Source: Bacteroidota bacterium (GTDB lineage Bacteria; Bacteroidota; Bacteroidia; Flavobacteriales; Flavobacteriaceae). Taken from it: a stretch of DNA of 14,071 bases. Below the pieces are notes generated by a model, which did not search any database, was not told the origin of the DNA, and was given only the letters and a program-made list of their open reading frames with translations. The DNA lies in NCBI GenBank assembly GCA_024278565.1, contig JAJRSY010000172.1, forward strand, positions 1 through 14,071, in the 5' to 3' direction. The position numbers and the translations under genes were made by a program. Below are positions 1 to 6,958 of this stretch, one piece after another. The first letter of the stretch is position 1; every line of letters starts with the position of its first letter.

Positions 1-159
1 ATAAATACGACCCTTACAATTGCCAGAACCATTGTACACGAGGGCATTCATGCCCGTTTAAGGGAATTTGCTTTAAGAAAAGGAAGTAGTGCAACAGGTT
101 TTTCCCGGTGTATACTCATGACACATGAAAAACCGGAGAATTCAGGATGCGTATTTTAG
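1..159 (+). pseudogene. C-terminal fragment of a protein with an HExxH zinc-protease-like motif
   Basis: The reading frame is open from the window edge to a TAG at 157-159 and gives 52 residues. The segment TIARTIVHEGIHARLREFA contains HEGIH, the zinc-binding pattern of metallopeptidase-like domains, inside a predicted helix. The known part of the gene ends early: from about position 109 the frame runs into the left arm of an inverted-repeat element, so the last 15 or so codons probably belong to that element. The real C-terminus may therefore have been replaced. The family cannot be named. HExxH also occurs by chance, so the protease reading is tentative, and the gene may continue intact to the left of the window. 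Confidence 0.4.
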
Positions 160-330
160 TTTCTAACAAGGTACGACATAGCGGGAGCTATGGGCGAGGT
201 GGAGCGGCGGCAAAAGCATAGCCGGTAGCTACGGTTAATGAATTTAACGCCGTTAGAGGCTAAAAGACGCTTACCTGTCTGCCGGACAGGTAGATAAAAA
301 TTAGGGTTTTCATGTGTTATGAGTATATAC
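109..330. repeat. 222-bp inverted-repeat-bounded element
   Basis: The left arm at 109-134 (TGTATACTCATGACACATGA then AAAACC) matches the reverse complement of the right arm at 304-329 (TATATACTCATAACACATGA then AAACCC) over about 25 bases. The arms differ by two transitions and one A in the A-run. Between them lie further nested inverted repeats: CATAGC-GGGA-GCTATG at 176-191, an attC-like pair at 162-257, and TACCTGTC-TGCCG-GACAGGTA at 272-292. No ORF of useful size is inside. It looks like a non-autonomous mobile or structured intergenic repeat. No clean target-site duplication is visible at its edges, although both flanks have a CCCG near an A- or T-run. Confidence 0.55.
162..257. other. 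integron attC-like inverted ends (tentative)
   Basis: The segment begins TCTAACAAGG and ends CGCCGTTAGAGG. TCTAAC (162-167) and GTTAGA (252-257) are complementary and resemble the outer R boxes of attC recombination sites (YYYAAC and GTTRRR). The interior can form an imperfect long stem: GCTATG at 186-191 can pair with CATAGC in the right half. Canonical spacer and L-box geometry was not verified, and no integrase gene is in the window. It could equally be a Bacteroidota intergenic palindrome that happens to share these ends. Confidence 0.3.
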
Positions 331-671
331 TAAAAAAATCCCGCCCTGTTCTGCATCTCTGCAGGCAGGCAGAAAAAATAGCCTATAATCCCAAAGCTTC
401 CAATCATACATTTCAAAACAGTCTCTAAGACAGCTGACATTCAATTTGTTGGTGTTTTAGAGTACTGGGTTTAAAAAACATCCACCACATATTCAAAGAA
501 ATTGGTGGGATTGGTTGCGGATAGGACGAAAATAAATTGCTGAAACTCCATTTATTCCCACTCCCGAAATTTCGGGAGGTTTAACCAGCAGGCGGGCTTG
601 CATTGAAATGTTGAATTTTGTTTCCTTTTAATGCCTCGTGGGTCTGTCTGCCAGACCTTGCCCCGAGGTAG
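331..671. other. gene-free stretch with GC-rich hairpins
   Basis: No convincing coding sequence is present on either strand. The stretch contains a perfect 18-bp palindrome at 561-578 (CTCCCGAAATTTCGGGAG). It also holds a nested stem-loop at 633-669, with GCCTCG pairing to CGAGGT outside and GGTCTG-TCTGC-CAGACC inside. GCAGGCAGGCAG near 361-372 belongs to the same CCTGCC/GGCAGG family of short repeats found elsewhere in the window. The missing 5' half of the toxin remnant that follows is not recognisable here. Confidence 0.5.
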
Positions 672-869
672 TTTACTTATAAATCGACTGATTTTAAAAA
701 TACAAGAGTAGTATCATTGGGAAGCTTTAGCATTTATTGCAAAGTTAGTGATGGACAAATAATAATTCCTGCCTTTTGGGACAATCGACAAAACCCAAAG
801 AAGCTTTTGAAAATATTACAGAATAAAAAAATAACGTTGCATAAAAGTGTAAAAACAATAAGGGTTTAA
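672..869 (+). pseudogene. RelE/ParE-family toxin remnant (C-terminal part)
   Basis: The frame is open between a TAG at 669-671 and a TAA at 867-869 and gives about 65 residues with no start codon near the beginning. The segment VVSLGSFSIYCKVSDGQIII is followed by AFWDNRQNPKKL. This matches the final strands and the typical FWDNRQNPKK ending of RelE/ParE mRNA-interferase or gyrase-toxin proteins in Bacteroidota. The N-terminal half, normally about 40-50 residues, is absent, and no antitoxin gene is adjacent. The gene is therefore a truncated relic of a toxin-antitoxin module. Whether the missing part was replaced by the upstream repeats cannot be seen. Confidence 0.7.
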
Positions 870-1043
870 GTGCCTAACCCAATGTTCAGTACATTTTGCT
901 AAGTGCAAAGCCGAAAAGTAAATGTTTCAAAACCCCTTGTGGTTCTTAACAAACCGTTAGTCGTCATTAATACAAGGATAAGTGTTTTTAAAAAGAAAAG
1001 AATTATGCTTTAACTTTAAGGTGTAATTTGCATTAAAAAAAAA
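870..1043 (+). other. 5' region of the permease gene
   Basis: AT-rich leader without a coding frame. TAACTTTA (1011-1018) and TAATTTG (1024-1030) are imperfect matches to the Bacteroidota -7 box TAnnTTTG, but no good -33 TTTG lies at the right distance. No Shine-Dalgarno is present; an A-run directly precedes the ATG at 1044. Confidence 0.2.
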
Positions 1044-2942
1044 ATGACCATTGATCAAATTGCCATATTATTAATTATCGTAATGACTTTTTCCCTTTTT
1101 ATTTGGGGGCGTTTTCGATATGATGTTGTTTCTATTATTGCTTTAGGTACTTTATTCATTGCTGACAAGATACTGGGGGGAGAAACATCAAAATTGGTCG
1201 TGGATGAGTCTGATATATTCATTGGCTTCGCACATCCCGCAGTTATAACTGTTGCCTTGGTACTTATAATCAGTAGGGCATTACGGAATTCCGGGGTAGT
1301 TGATCTGATTTCTCGTCAAATAGCCCCTTTTTCTAAAAATCAGCTTACCCATATCACTAGCTTGAGCGGAGTAGTAGCGATTCTTTCCGCTATTATGAAC
1401 AATGTTGGCGCACTTGCCCTAATGTTGCCAGTAGCAATCAAAAGTTCCATAAAACAAAAACGATCACCCAGTCTTGTTCTAATGCCACTTGCTTTTGCCA
1501 GTATTCTAGGGGGAATGATAACCATGATCGGTACGCCTCCTAACATTATAATTTCTACTTTCCGTAAAACACAGCTCGTCGATTTGAAAGCACGGGCATT
1601 GGAAGACCCATCTTCTACTTCGGCTAAATATTTTGCATCTCAAAATATAAGTATCGAACAATTAAAGCCAGAAGCGTTTAGCATGTTGGATTTTACCCCG
1701 GTAGGAGCCGCATTGGCATTAATGGGCGTATTGTTCATTGCTTTGATCGGTTGGCGGTTGATACCCAAAACACTTCATAAAAAACCTATATCAGACTCTC
1801 TTTTTTCCATTGATGAATATATAACCGAGATACGTATACCTGAAGGATGCAAATTTATTGGGTTACAGATAAGCGAAATAGAAAATTTCACAAAAGACAG
1901 ACTTACCGTATTCGGACAAATATCCGAAGACGAAACCATGAGCCTGCTACACAATGAGCATATAATTGAGGAGGGAGACAGGTTTCAAATCAAAGCTGAC
2001 CCAGTAGACCTGAAGGTGATGATGGACGAATATGGATTGCGACTTACAAAAACAATGCGCCAACGTATAGACCGGTTAAAAGACCCGAACACTGCTTTCA
2101 AAGAGGTACTGATAACACCAGGTTCACTATTGGAAAATCAAAATCGAGATTTTTTTTACAAACACACCTCGAATACATTGACTCTTATGGCCATTGCCCG
2201 TCAGGGACAACCTGTCAGCAAACGTCTTGGAAAAATGATTTTTAAAGTAGGTGATGTATTGTTGTTACAAGGAAATACTGATAATCTCGATGATAATATA
2301 AGCTCTCTCGAACTTATACCCTTGGCAAAAAGAAATGTCAAGGTTGGTGTATTTTCTAAAGTAGGGTTGGCACTATTGATTTTCGGCTCTGCCATTGCAT
2401 TAAGTATGTTCGGTATTCTACCAGTGACATTGGCTTTTACAGGAGCTGTTTTGATGTATATCTTTACGGGTATCCTGCCCCTACGTGAACTTTATCAACA
2501 AATAGATTGGCCGATCATCGTATTATTGGCCGCTATGATCCCTGTAAGCAATGCACTTCAAACAACAAACAGTACGGGATTGATAGCTGATTTTATGTTA
2601 AGTATGACCACTAATTTACCATCTTGGTCAATTTTGGCTTTAATCATGATTATTACCATGACTCTTTCAGATGTAATCAATAATGCGGCAACAGCGCTTA
2701 TCATGGCGCCAATTGCAGTTGAAATTGCAATGTCAATAGGGGTTAGTATTGATCCGTTCTTAATGAGTGTGGCCGTTGGGGCTTCATGTGCTTTTCTCAC
2801 ACCCATAGGTCATCAGTGCAATGCGCTCATACTTGGACCTGGTGGATATCGATTTTCCGATTATTGGAGAATGGGTCTGCCATTAGAGCTTCTTATTGTT
2901 ATAATAGGCACACCCTTGATATTGTATTTTTGGCCATTATAA
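1044..2942 (+). CDS. SLC13 (DASS) family permease with two RCK_C domains
   Basis: Predicted inner-membrane transporter of the SLC13/divalent anion-sodium symporter group, 632 residues. Transmembrane segments fill about residues 4-245 and 433-632. The middle, about 255-430, is soluble and fits two TrkA-C (RCK_C) regulatory domains (each with a pattern like EEGDRFQIKADPVDL or KVGDVLLLQGNTDNL). Family signatures appear twice, as expected for an inverted-repeat fold: IMNNVGALALMLP (117-129) with IGTPPN (162-167), and SDVINNAATALIMAP (542-556) with TPIGHQCN (586-593). Substrate cannot be read off; sulfate, dicarboxylates or other anions are possible for this subfamily. It stands alone, with degraded DNA on both sides, and is not part of the SUF operon. 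The start is the first ATG of the frame after an A-run, and the hydrophobic N-terminus fits. Confidence 0.9.
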   Translation: MTIDQIAILLIIVMTFSLFIWGRFRYDVVSIIALGTLFIADKILGGETSKLVVDESDIFIGFAHPAVITVALVLIISRALRNSGVVDLISRQIAPFSKNQLTHITSLSGVVAILSAIMNNVGALALMLPVAIKSSIKQKRSPSLVLMPLAFASILGGMITMIGTPPNIIISTFRKTQLVDLKARALEDPSSTSAKYFASQNISIEQLKPEAFSMLDFTPVGAALALMGVLFIALIGWRLIPKTLHKKPISDSLFSIDEYITEIRIPEGCKFIGLQISEIENFTKDRLTVFGQISEDETMSLLHNEHIIEEGDRFQIKADPVDLKVMMDEYGLRLTKTMRQRIDRLKDPNTAFKEVLITPGSLLENQNRDFFYKHTSNTLTLMAIARQGQPVSKRLGKMIFKVGDVLLLQGNTDNLDDNISSLELIPLAKRNVKVGVFSKVGLALLIFGSAIALSMFGILPVTLAFTGAVLMYIFTGILPLRELYQQIDWPIIVLLAAMIPVSNALQTTNSTGLIADFMLSMTTNLPSWSILALIMIITMTLSDVINNAATALIMAPIAVEIAMSIGVSIDPFLMSVAVGASCAFLTPIGHQCNALILGPGGYRFSDYWRMGLPLELLIVIIGTPLILYFWPL

Positions 2943-3008
2943 AAAGCCAATAATAGGTAACTGAACAGTCTGCTTAAATTGATGTTTGAAATTCTTTGAA
3001 TTACTGTT

Positions 3009-3062
3009 TACCTGCCCGTCCGGCGAGGCAGGCCTGCCGTATGGCAGGGCAGGCAGGCTTGA
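3009..3062. repeat. GC-rich CCTGCC/GGCAGG palindromic intergenic repeat
   Basis: A compact cluster of complementary words: CCTGCC-GTAT-GGCAGG, the palindrome GCAGGCCTGC, and CAGG-CTTGAA-CCTG at the right end. Its composition is far from the AT-rich surroundings. Similar short pieces occur near 272-292, 361-372 and 7392-7410. It is likely a dispersed palindromic intergenic repeat, and it directly abuts the aldehyde dehydrogenase relic. Confidence 0.5.
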
Positions 3063-3109
3063 ACCTGCGTTTCAGCACCATTATCTTTCTTATGCCATAA
3101 AGGCACCGA

Positions 3110-3252
3110 TTATTACGTAGTTTGTCGTAAATAATACGCTCTATGGCACAACAGCTTTGTCCGTTATTATAAAATGCGCCTTCTCCTGCATTTATGGCCG
3201 CTTTTTTAACATCTTCAAACCAAGGGAAAACCAGGTAACCTGTACAAACCAC
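3110..3252 (-). pseudogene. aldehyde dehydrogenase relic (catalytic-cysteine region)
   Basis: Read on the minus strand, an open frame just after a TAG stop gives FEDVKKAAINAGEGAFYNNG followed by QSCCAIERIIYDK. This is the conserved aldehyde dehydrogenase stretch around the active-site cysteine (GQxCxAxxRI). Intact enzymes have about 450-500 residues; only some 40-45 are recognisable here. The frame then runs into unrelated sequence and the GC-rich repeat. The piece has no start, no NAD-binding domain and no oligomerisation tail, so it is a dead fragment. Its good conservation over a short length suggests a fairly recent rearrangement or partial duplication of a gene elsewhere in the genome. 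Confidence 0.75.
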
Positions 3253-3294
3253 CTATATTGTGCCTTCAATAGATAATAGTTATCATTATATATG

Positions 3295-3368
3295 TTATTG
3301 TGATGGTCTAAATAGTAGCAAAAAGAAAGATTAAGCGTATATTTATAAATTATTTAGAATCACAATAA
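3295..3368. promoter_or_regulatory. long imperfect inverted repeat ahead of the SUF operon
   Basis: The left arm TTATTGTGATGGTCTAAATA (3295-3314) is the reverse complement of the right arm TATTTAGAATCACAATAA (3351-3368), apart from two extra bases in the left arm. The 36-base spacer is AT-rich and includes TATATTTA (3339-3346), a near match to TAnnTTTG. It ends 28 bases before the sufA-like start codon. It could be an operator region for a dimeric repressor around the operon promoter, a hairpin in the transcript leader, or the ends of a tiny mobile element. The sequence does not decide among these. Confidence 0.45.
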
Positions 3369-3396
3369 ATAAAAATCAACAATAATTCAAGTAACT

Positions 3397-3726
3397 ATGA
3401 TACAGGTATCGGAAATTGCCAAGCAAAAGGTAATCACCCTAATGACAGAGGAAGGTTTTGATGCCGCCACCGACTATGTACGTGTGGGGGTAAAAAGCGG
3501 AGGTTGCAGCGGGTTATCGTATGAATTGGGGTTTGACGATAAAATAGGTGGGGCCGACAAGGTTTTTGAAGATAACGATGTGCGCATTATTGTGGATAAG
3601 AAAAGTTTTTTATACCTAGTGGGCACGGTCCTGGAGTATTCGGGAGGCCTGAACGGAAAAGGTTTTGTGTTCAACAACCCCAATGCTCAGCGCACCTGTG
3701 GCTGCGGAGAGAGCTTTTCCCTTTGA
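3397..3726 (+). CDS. sufA: A-type iron-sulfur carrier (HesB/IscA/SufA family)
   Basis: Cytosolic cluster carrier of 109 residues, the usual length for the family. The three conserved cysteines are present: Cys37 in GGCSGLSYEL and Cys101 and Cys103 in TCGCGESFSL. These hold iron or an Fe-S cluster for transfer from the SufBCD scaffold to apoproteins. It is the first gene of the SUF run, with 68 bases to sufB, so SufA is a better reading than IscA, although sequence alone does not separate the two. The ATG follows an AT-rich leader without Shine-Dalgarno. The fold is short with no extra domains. Nothing is missing. Confidence 0.92.
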   Translation: MIQVSEIAKQKVITLMTEEGFDAATDYVRVGVKSGGCSGLSYELGFDDKIGGADKVFEDNDVRIIVDKKSFLYLVGTVLEYSGGLNGKGFVFNNPNAQRTCGCGESFSL

Positions 3727-3755
3727 ATGTGGCAATGTGAAAATGAAATTAATGA

Positions 3756-3781
3756 ACCAATTGATACATTTGCCAATTGGT
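3756..3781 (+). promoter_or_regulatory. hairpin with an embedded TAnnTTTG box before sufB
   Basis: ACCAATTG (3756-3763) and CAATTGGT (3774-3781) form a perfect 8-bp stem around a 10-base loop. The loop and the inner stem edge hold TACATTTG (3765-3772), an exact match to the Bacteroidota -7 consensus. No convincing -33 TTTG lies upstream. The surrounding text has the low-complexity look of flavobacterial intergenic DNA (repeated words such as AATGTG and CAATT), so the promoter match may be accidental. As RNA it could act as an intercistronic processing or stability stem. Confidence 0.3.
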
Positions 3782-3794
3782 AGATTGAAAAAAA

Positions 3795-5240
3795 ATGGCA
3801 TATACTGAAGAAGAATTAAAGAAAGAACTGGAGACCAAGGAGTACGAATATGGTTTCTATACCGATATTGAATCGGACACCTTTCCCGTTGGATTAAATG
3901 AAGATATTGTTATCGCTATCTCCAAAAAGAAGGAAGAGCCCGAGTGGATGACCACTTGGCGTTTGGAGGCATTCAAAATCTGGAAGGAAATGGAGGAGCC
4001 CGAATGGGCCAACGTGACCTATAAAAAACCCGATTTTCAGGCGATTTCATATTATTCGGCGCCCAACAGCAAACCCAAGTACGATAGTCTTGATGAAGTG
4101 GATCCCGAACTATTGGATACGTTCAAGAAACTCGGTATTTCTTTGGATGAACAAAAGAAACTAGCGGGCGTTGCGGTCGATATTATCGTTGATTCGGTAT
4201 CGGTGGCCACAACCTTTAAAAAGACCTTGGGCGAAAAGGGAATTATTTTCTGCTCGATCTCAGAGGCTATCAAAGAGCATCCTGAATTGGTGCGGAAGTA
4301 CTTGGGTACAATAGTCCCCCAGAAAGACAATTTTTATGCGGCACTGAACTCAGCGGTATTCTCTGACGGTAGTTTCTGTTATATTCCCAAAGGGGTTCGG
4401 TGCCCTATGGAGCTATCCACCTATTTTAGGATCAACCAGGCCAATACGGGCCAGTTCGAAAGAACATTGCTCATCGCCGACGAGGGTAGTTATGTGAGTT
4501 ATTTAGAGGGCTGTACCGCCCCTTCAAGAGATGAAAACCAGCTGCACGCCGCTGTGGTCGAACTGATCGCAATGGATGGTGCCGAAATAAAATACTCAAC
4601 GGTTCAAAACTGGTACCCCGGCAATAAAGAGGGCAAAGGGGGTGTTTTTAATTTTGTGACCAAAAGGGGGCTGTGCGAAAAAAACGCCAAAATTTCTTGG
4701 ACCCAGGTTGAAACAGGTTCTGCGGTAACATGGAAATATCCTTCCTGTATCTTGAAGGGCGATAATTCGATCGGGGAGTTTTATTCCATTGCCGTGACCA
4801 ATAACCACCAACAGGCCGACACCGGTACTAAAATGGTGCATTTGGGAAAAAATACACGAAGTACGATCATATCCAAAGGCATATCCGCAGGAAAATCACA
4901 GAACAGTTACAGGGGTTTGGTACGGATCAACAGCCGCGCCAAGAATGCCCGTAATTTTTCGCAATGTGATTCGCTGTTAATGGGTAATGAGTGCGGGGCG
5001 CATACCTTCCCCTATATTGAGGTGAAGAACAAATCGGCGCAAATAGAGCATGAGGCCACCACCAGTAAAATTGGTGAGGATCAAATCTTCTATTGCAACC
5101 AAAGGGGCATACCGACCGAAAAGGCCATTGCCCTTATCGTGAACGGCTTCAGTAAGGAAGTCTTGAACAAATTGCCGATGGAGTTTGCCGTAGAGGCCCA
5201 AAAACTCTTAGAGATCAGTTTGGAAGGCTCGGTGGGGTAG
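3795..5240 (+). CDS. sufB: SufB, Fe-S cluster scaffold subunit
   Basis: Scaffold subunit of the SufBC2D complex, where sulfur from SufE and iron are assembled into clusters with ATP hydrolysis by SufC. It has 481 residues, near the 495 of the E. coli protein. The beta-helix core and C-terminal SufC-binding region are complete. Key positions are visible: Cys391 in FSQCDSLL corresponds to E. coli Cys405, the cluster or persulfide site, and His419-Glu420 in IEHEATTS match the residues near the SufB-SufD interface. Further hallmarks are FCYIPKGVRCPMELSTYFRI and YCNQRGIPTEKA. The ATG directly follows an A-run. The next gene in the expected complex, sufC, is separated from it by a hydrolase gene. 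Confidence 0.97.
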   Translation: MAYTEEELKKELETKEYEYGFYTDIESDTFPVGLNEDIVIAISKKKEEPEWMTTWRLEAFKIWKEMEEPEWANVTYKKPDFQAISYYSAPNSKPKYDSLDEVDPELLDTFKKLGISLDEQKKLAGVAVDIIVDSVSVATTFKKTLGEKGIIFCSISEAIKEHPELVRKYLGTIVPQKDNFYAALNSAVFSDGSFCYIPKGVRCPMELSTYFRINQANTGQFERTLLIADEGSYVSYLEGCTAPSRDENQLHAAVVELIAMDGAEIKYSTVQNWYPGNKEGKGGVFNFVTKRGLCEKNAKISWTQVETGSAVTWKYPSCILKGDNSIGEFYSIAVTNNHQQADTGTKMVHLGKNTRSTIISKGISAGKSQNSYRGLVRINSRAKNARNFSQCDSLLMGNECGAHTFPYIEVKNKSAQIEHEATTSKIGEDQIFYCNQRGIPTEKAIALIVNGFSKEVLNKLPMEFAVEAQKLLEISLEGSVG

Positions 5241-5251
5241 AAGCCCCCTAA

Positions 5252-5264
5252 CCCCCGAAGGGGG
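5252..5264. repeat. CCCCC-GAA-GGGGG intergenic hairpin
   Basis: Perfect 5-bp stem with a GAA loop just after the sufB stop, in the context CCCCCTAACCCCCGAAGGGG. It is a common kind of short Bacteroidota intergenic repeat. A sister copy lies at 10077-10088 before sufE. There is no T-run, so it is not a normal terminator; it could slow decay of the upstream message. Confidence 0.45.
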
Positions 5265-5288
5265 AATTCCTACTCGGATTAAAAATTA

Positions 5289-6170
5289 ATGAAAATGAAA
5301 AAAATATTTGGGTTATTGATAGTGGTTATGTTATTTTCTTGTAAAGAGGCAAAAAAAGAAGCTATTACGAATTTATCCGTAAACGAGGAGGTTGTGAAAC
5401 CCGAAGTGAAACTCTTCACTTTTGACGGCGGAACGATACTGGTGAACAACTTGGAACTGTTTTCACAAGACACCACCTATCGCGGTCAGACCAAAGAATT
5501 CACCAATGCTTTTTACATCATAAGCCACCCAGATGGTAACTTAATGTGGGATGCCGGCCTGCCCGAAAATTTGGTCGGTCTGCCCGAACCCTTTACATCG
5601 CCTAATGGTAATTTTACGGTTTCAAGAAAAGATTCGTTGGCGAACCAATTGAAAAAGATAGGCATGACCCTGTCAGATATTAAGTATTTGGCCTTGTCGC
5701 ACACGCACTTTGACCATAGCGGCCATGCCAATGCCCTAAAGAACTCGACTTGGCTGGTGCAGGAAACGGAATACGATTTTATTACAAGCGAGGAGGCCCA
5801 AAAAGAACATGCCGATATGTACAATGCCATAAAGGAATTGACGAACACCAAAAAATTAAAAGGGGATTTCGATGTTTTTGAAGACGGTAGTGTGGTCATC
5901 AAATCAATGCCCGGCCATACACCAGGGCATCAAGTGCTGTATTTAGACCTGCCCGAACACGGGCCATTGTTGCTGACGGGAGACCTGTACCACACTTATG
6001 AGAACAGAACGCATAGAAGAGTGCCCATTTTCAATACCGATGTCGACCAGACACTTAGAAGTATGGATGCCTTCGAAGCCTTTGCAAAGGAGAAGAACGC
6101 AAAGGTATATCTACAGCACCAAAAAGAAGATTTCAATAAAATGCCGTTGGCACCCGAATATTTAAATTAA
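5289..6170 (+). CDS. metallo-beta-lactamase-fold hydrolase, predicted lipoprotein (AHL-lactonase-like)
   Basis: A 293-residue zinc hydrolase. The N-terminus MKMKKIFGLLIVVMLFSCKE is a lipoprotein signal with the lipobox cysteine at Cys18, so the protein should be exported and lipid-anchored. The catalytic parts are complete: HTHFDH (His138, His140, Asp142, His143), PGHTPGH (His210), the metal-bridging Asp in LLTGDLYH (Asp232), and a late His277 in LQHQ. The segment NLMWDAGLPENLVG is typical of the N-acyl homoserine lactonase-like subgroup, but the substrate is unknown. It lies between sufB and sufC, 48 bases after sufB and 5 before sufC, so it is co-transcribed. Its envelope location fits no known step of cytosolic cluster assembly. 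ATGs at 5289 and 5295 are both plausible starts. Confidence 0.88.
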   Translation: MKMKKIFGLLIVVMLFSCKEAKKEAITNLSVNEEVVKPEVKLFTFDGGTILVNNLELFSQDTTYRGQTKEFTNAFYIISHPDGNLMWDAGLPENLVGLPEPFTSPNGNFTVSRKDSLANQLKKIGMTLSDIKYLALSHTHFDHSGHANALKNSTWLVQETEYDFITSEEAQKEHADMYNAIKELTNTKKLKGDFDVFEDGSVVIKSMPGHTPGHQVLYLDLPEHGPLLLTGDLYHTYENRTHRRVPIFNTDVDQTLRSMDAFEAFAKEKNAKVYLQHQKEDFNKMPLAPEYLN

Positions 6171-6175
6171 AGAAA

Positions 6176-6927
6176 ATGCTTAAAATAAATGACCTGCACG
6201 CAAGTGTGAACGATAAAGAAATATTAAAAGGAATAAACTTGGAAGTCAATGCCGGAGAGGTTCATGCCATCATGGGGCCCAATGGTTCAGGAAAAAGCAC
6301 CTTGGCGGCGGTTATCGCCGGAAAGGAAGAATTTGAGGTGACCCAGGGCAATGTGGTTTTGAATGGGGAAGATTTAGAAGACTGTGCACCAGAAGAACGG
6401 GCCCACAAAGGAGTGTTTATGTCGTTTCAGTACCCTATTGAGATTCCCGGGGTATCGGTCACCAACTTTATGAAGACAGCCATCAATGAATCCCGTAAGG
6501 CAAGGGGCGAGGAAGATATGCCAGCAAAAGAGATGTTAAAGCTCATTCGCGATAAGGCAGAGATGCTTGAGATCGATCGAAAATTTTTATCGCGATCGCT
6601 CAACGAAGGTTTTTCAGGAGGAGAGAAAAAACGAAACGAAATCTTTCAAATGGCGATGTTGGAACCCAAATTGGCGATTTGGACGAAACCGATTCCGGGT
6701 TGGATATTGATGCGCTTCGCATAGTTGCCAACGGGGTGAACAAATTGAAGAACAAAGACAATGCAGTTATTCTGATTACCCACTACCAGCGTTTGTTGGA
6801 ATATATAGTACCCGATTTCGTACACGTATTGCACAATGGTAAGATCGTAAAATCTGGCGGTAAGGAGCTTGCCCATGAACTAGAGGAGAAAGGATATGAT
6901 TGGATTAAGCAAGAGACTGTTATTTAA
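6176..6927 (+). pseudogene. sufC: SufC, Fe-S assembly ATPase, interrupted by a 1-base frameshift
   Basis: ABC-type ATPase of the SufBC2D scaffold. Two overlapping frames together give a normal SufC: 6176 to about 6679 codes residues 1-168, and from 6679 the -1 frame codes the rest to a TAA at 6925-6927. Joined, the protein would have about 250 residues, against 248 in E. coli. Walker A GPNGSGKST (34-42), the Q-loop at Gln85, the signature SGGEKKR (147-153), Walker B and D-loop LAILDETDSGLD, and the H-loop ILITHYQRLL are all there. The break falls exactly in Walker B: ATT-TGG replaces the expected ATT-TTG-GAC, one T lost from a T-run at 6678-6680. As written, translation gives a dead 182-residue product. 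A sequencing or assembly deletion is the likeliest cause because nothing else in the gene is damaged. Confidence 0.9.
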
Positions 6928-6958
6928 TTTTGGGTTTCAAGTTTTTTAGTTTCATGTT

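Noticed and set aside
379..473. Short open frame ending FVGVLEYWV on the plus strand, and a similar-length frame opposite
   Set aside because: About 30 residues, no recognisable family and no start context on either strand.
3040..3100. tRNA-like text on the minus strand (GCAGGTTCAAGCCTGC)
   Set aside because: It resembles a T-arm, but the loop has six bases and no acceptor, D or anticodon arms can be built. It is explained by the CAGG-CTTGAA-CCTG hairpin of the repeat.
5513..5902. 129-codon open frame on the minus strand
   Set aside because: It lies wholly opposite the metallo-hydrolase gene, whose motifs are clear. Its residues show no family pattern, so it is a shadow frame.
6671..6690. 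Programmed -1 frameshift in sufC
   Set aside because: The codons around the shift (GCG ATT TGG) do not form an X-XXY-YYZ slippery heptamer and no strong downstream stem is evident; a missing T in a T-run is simpler.
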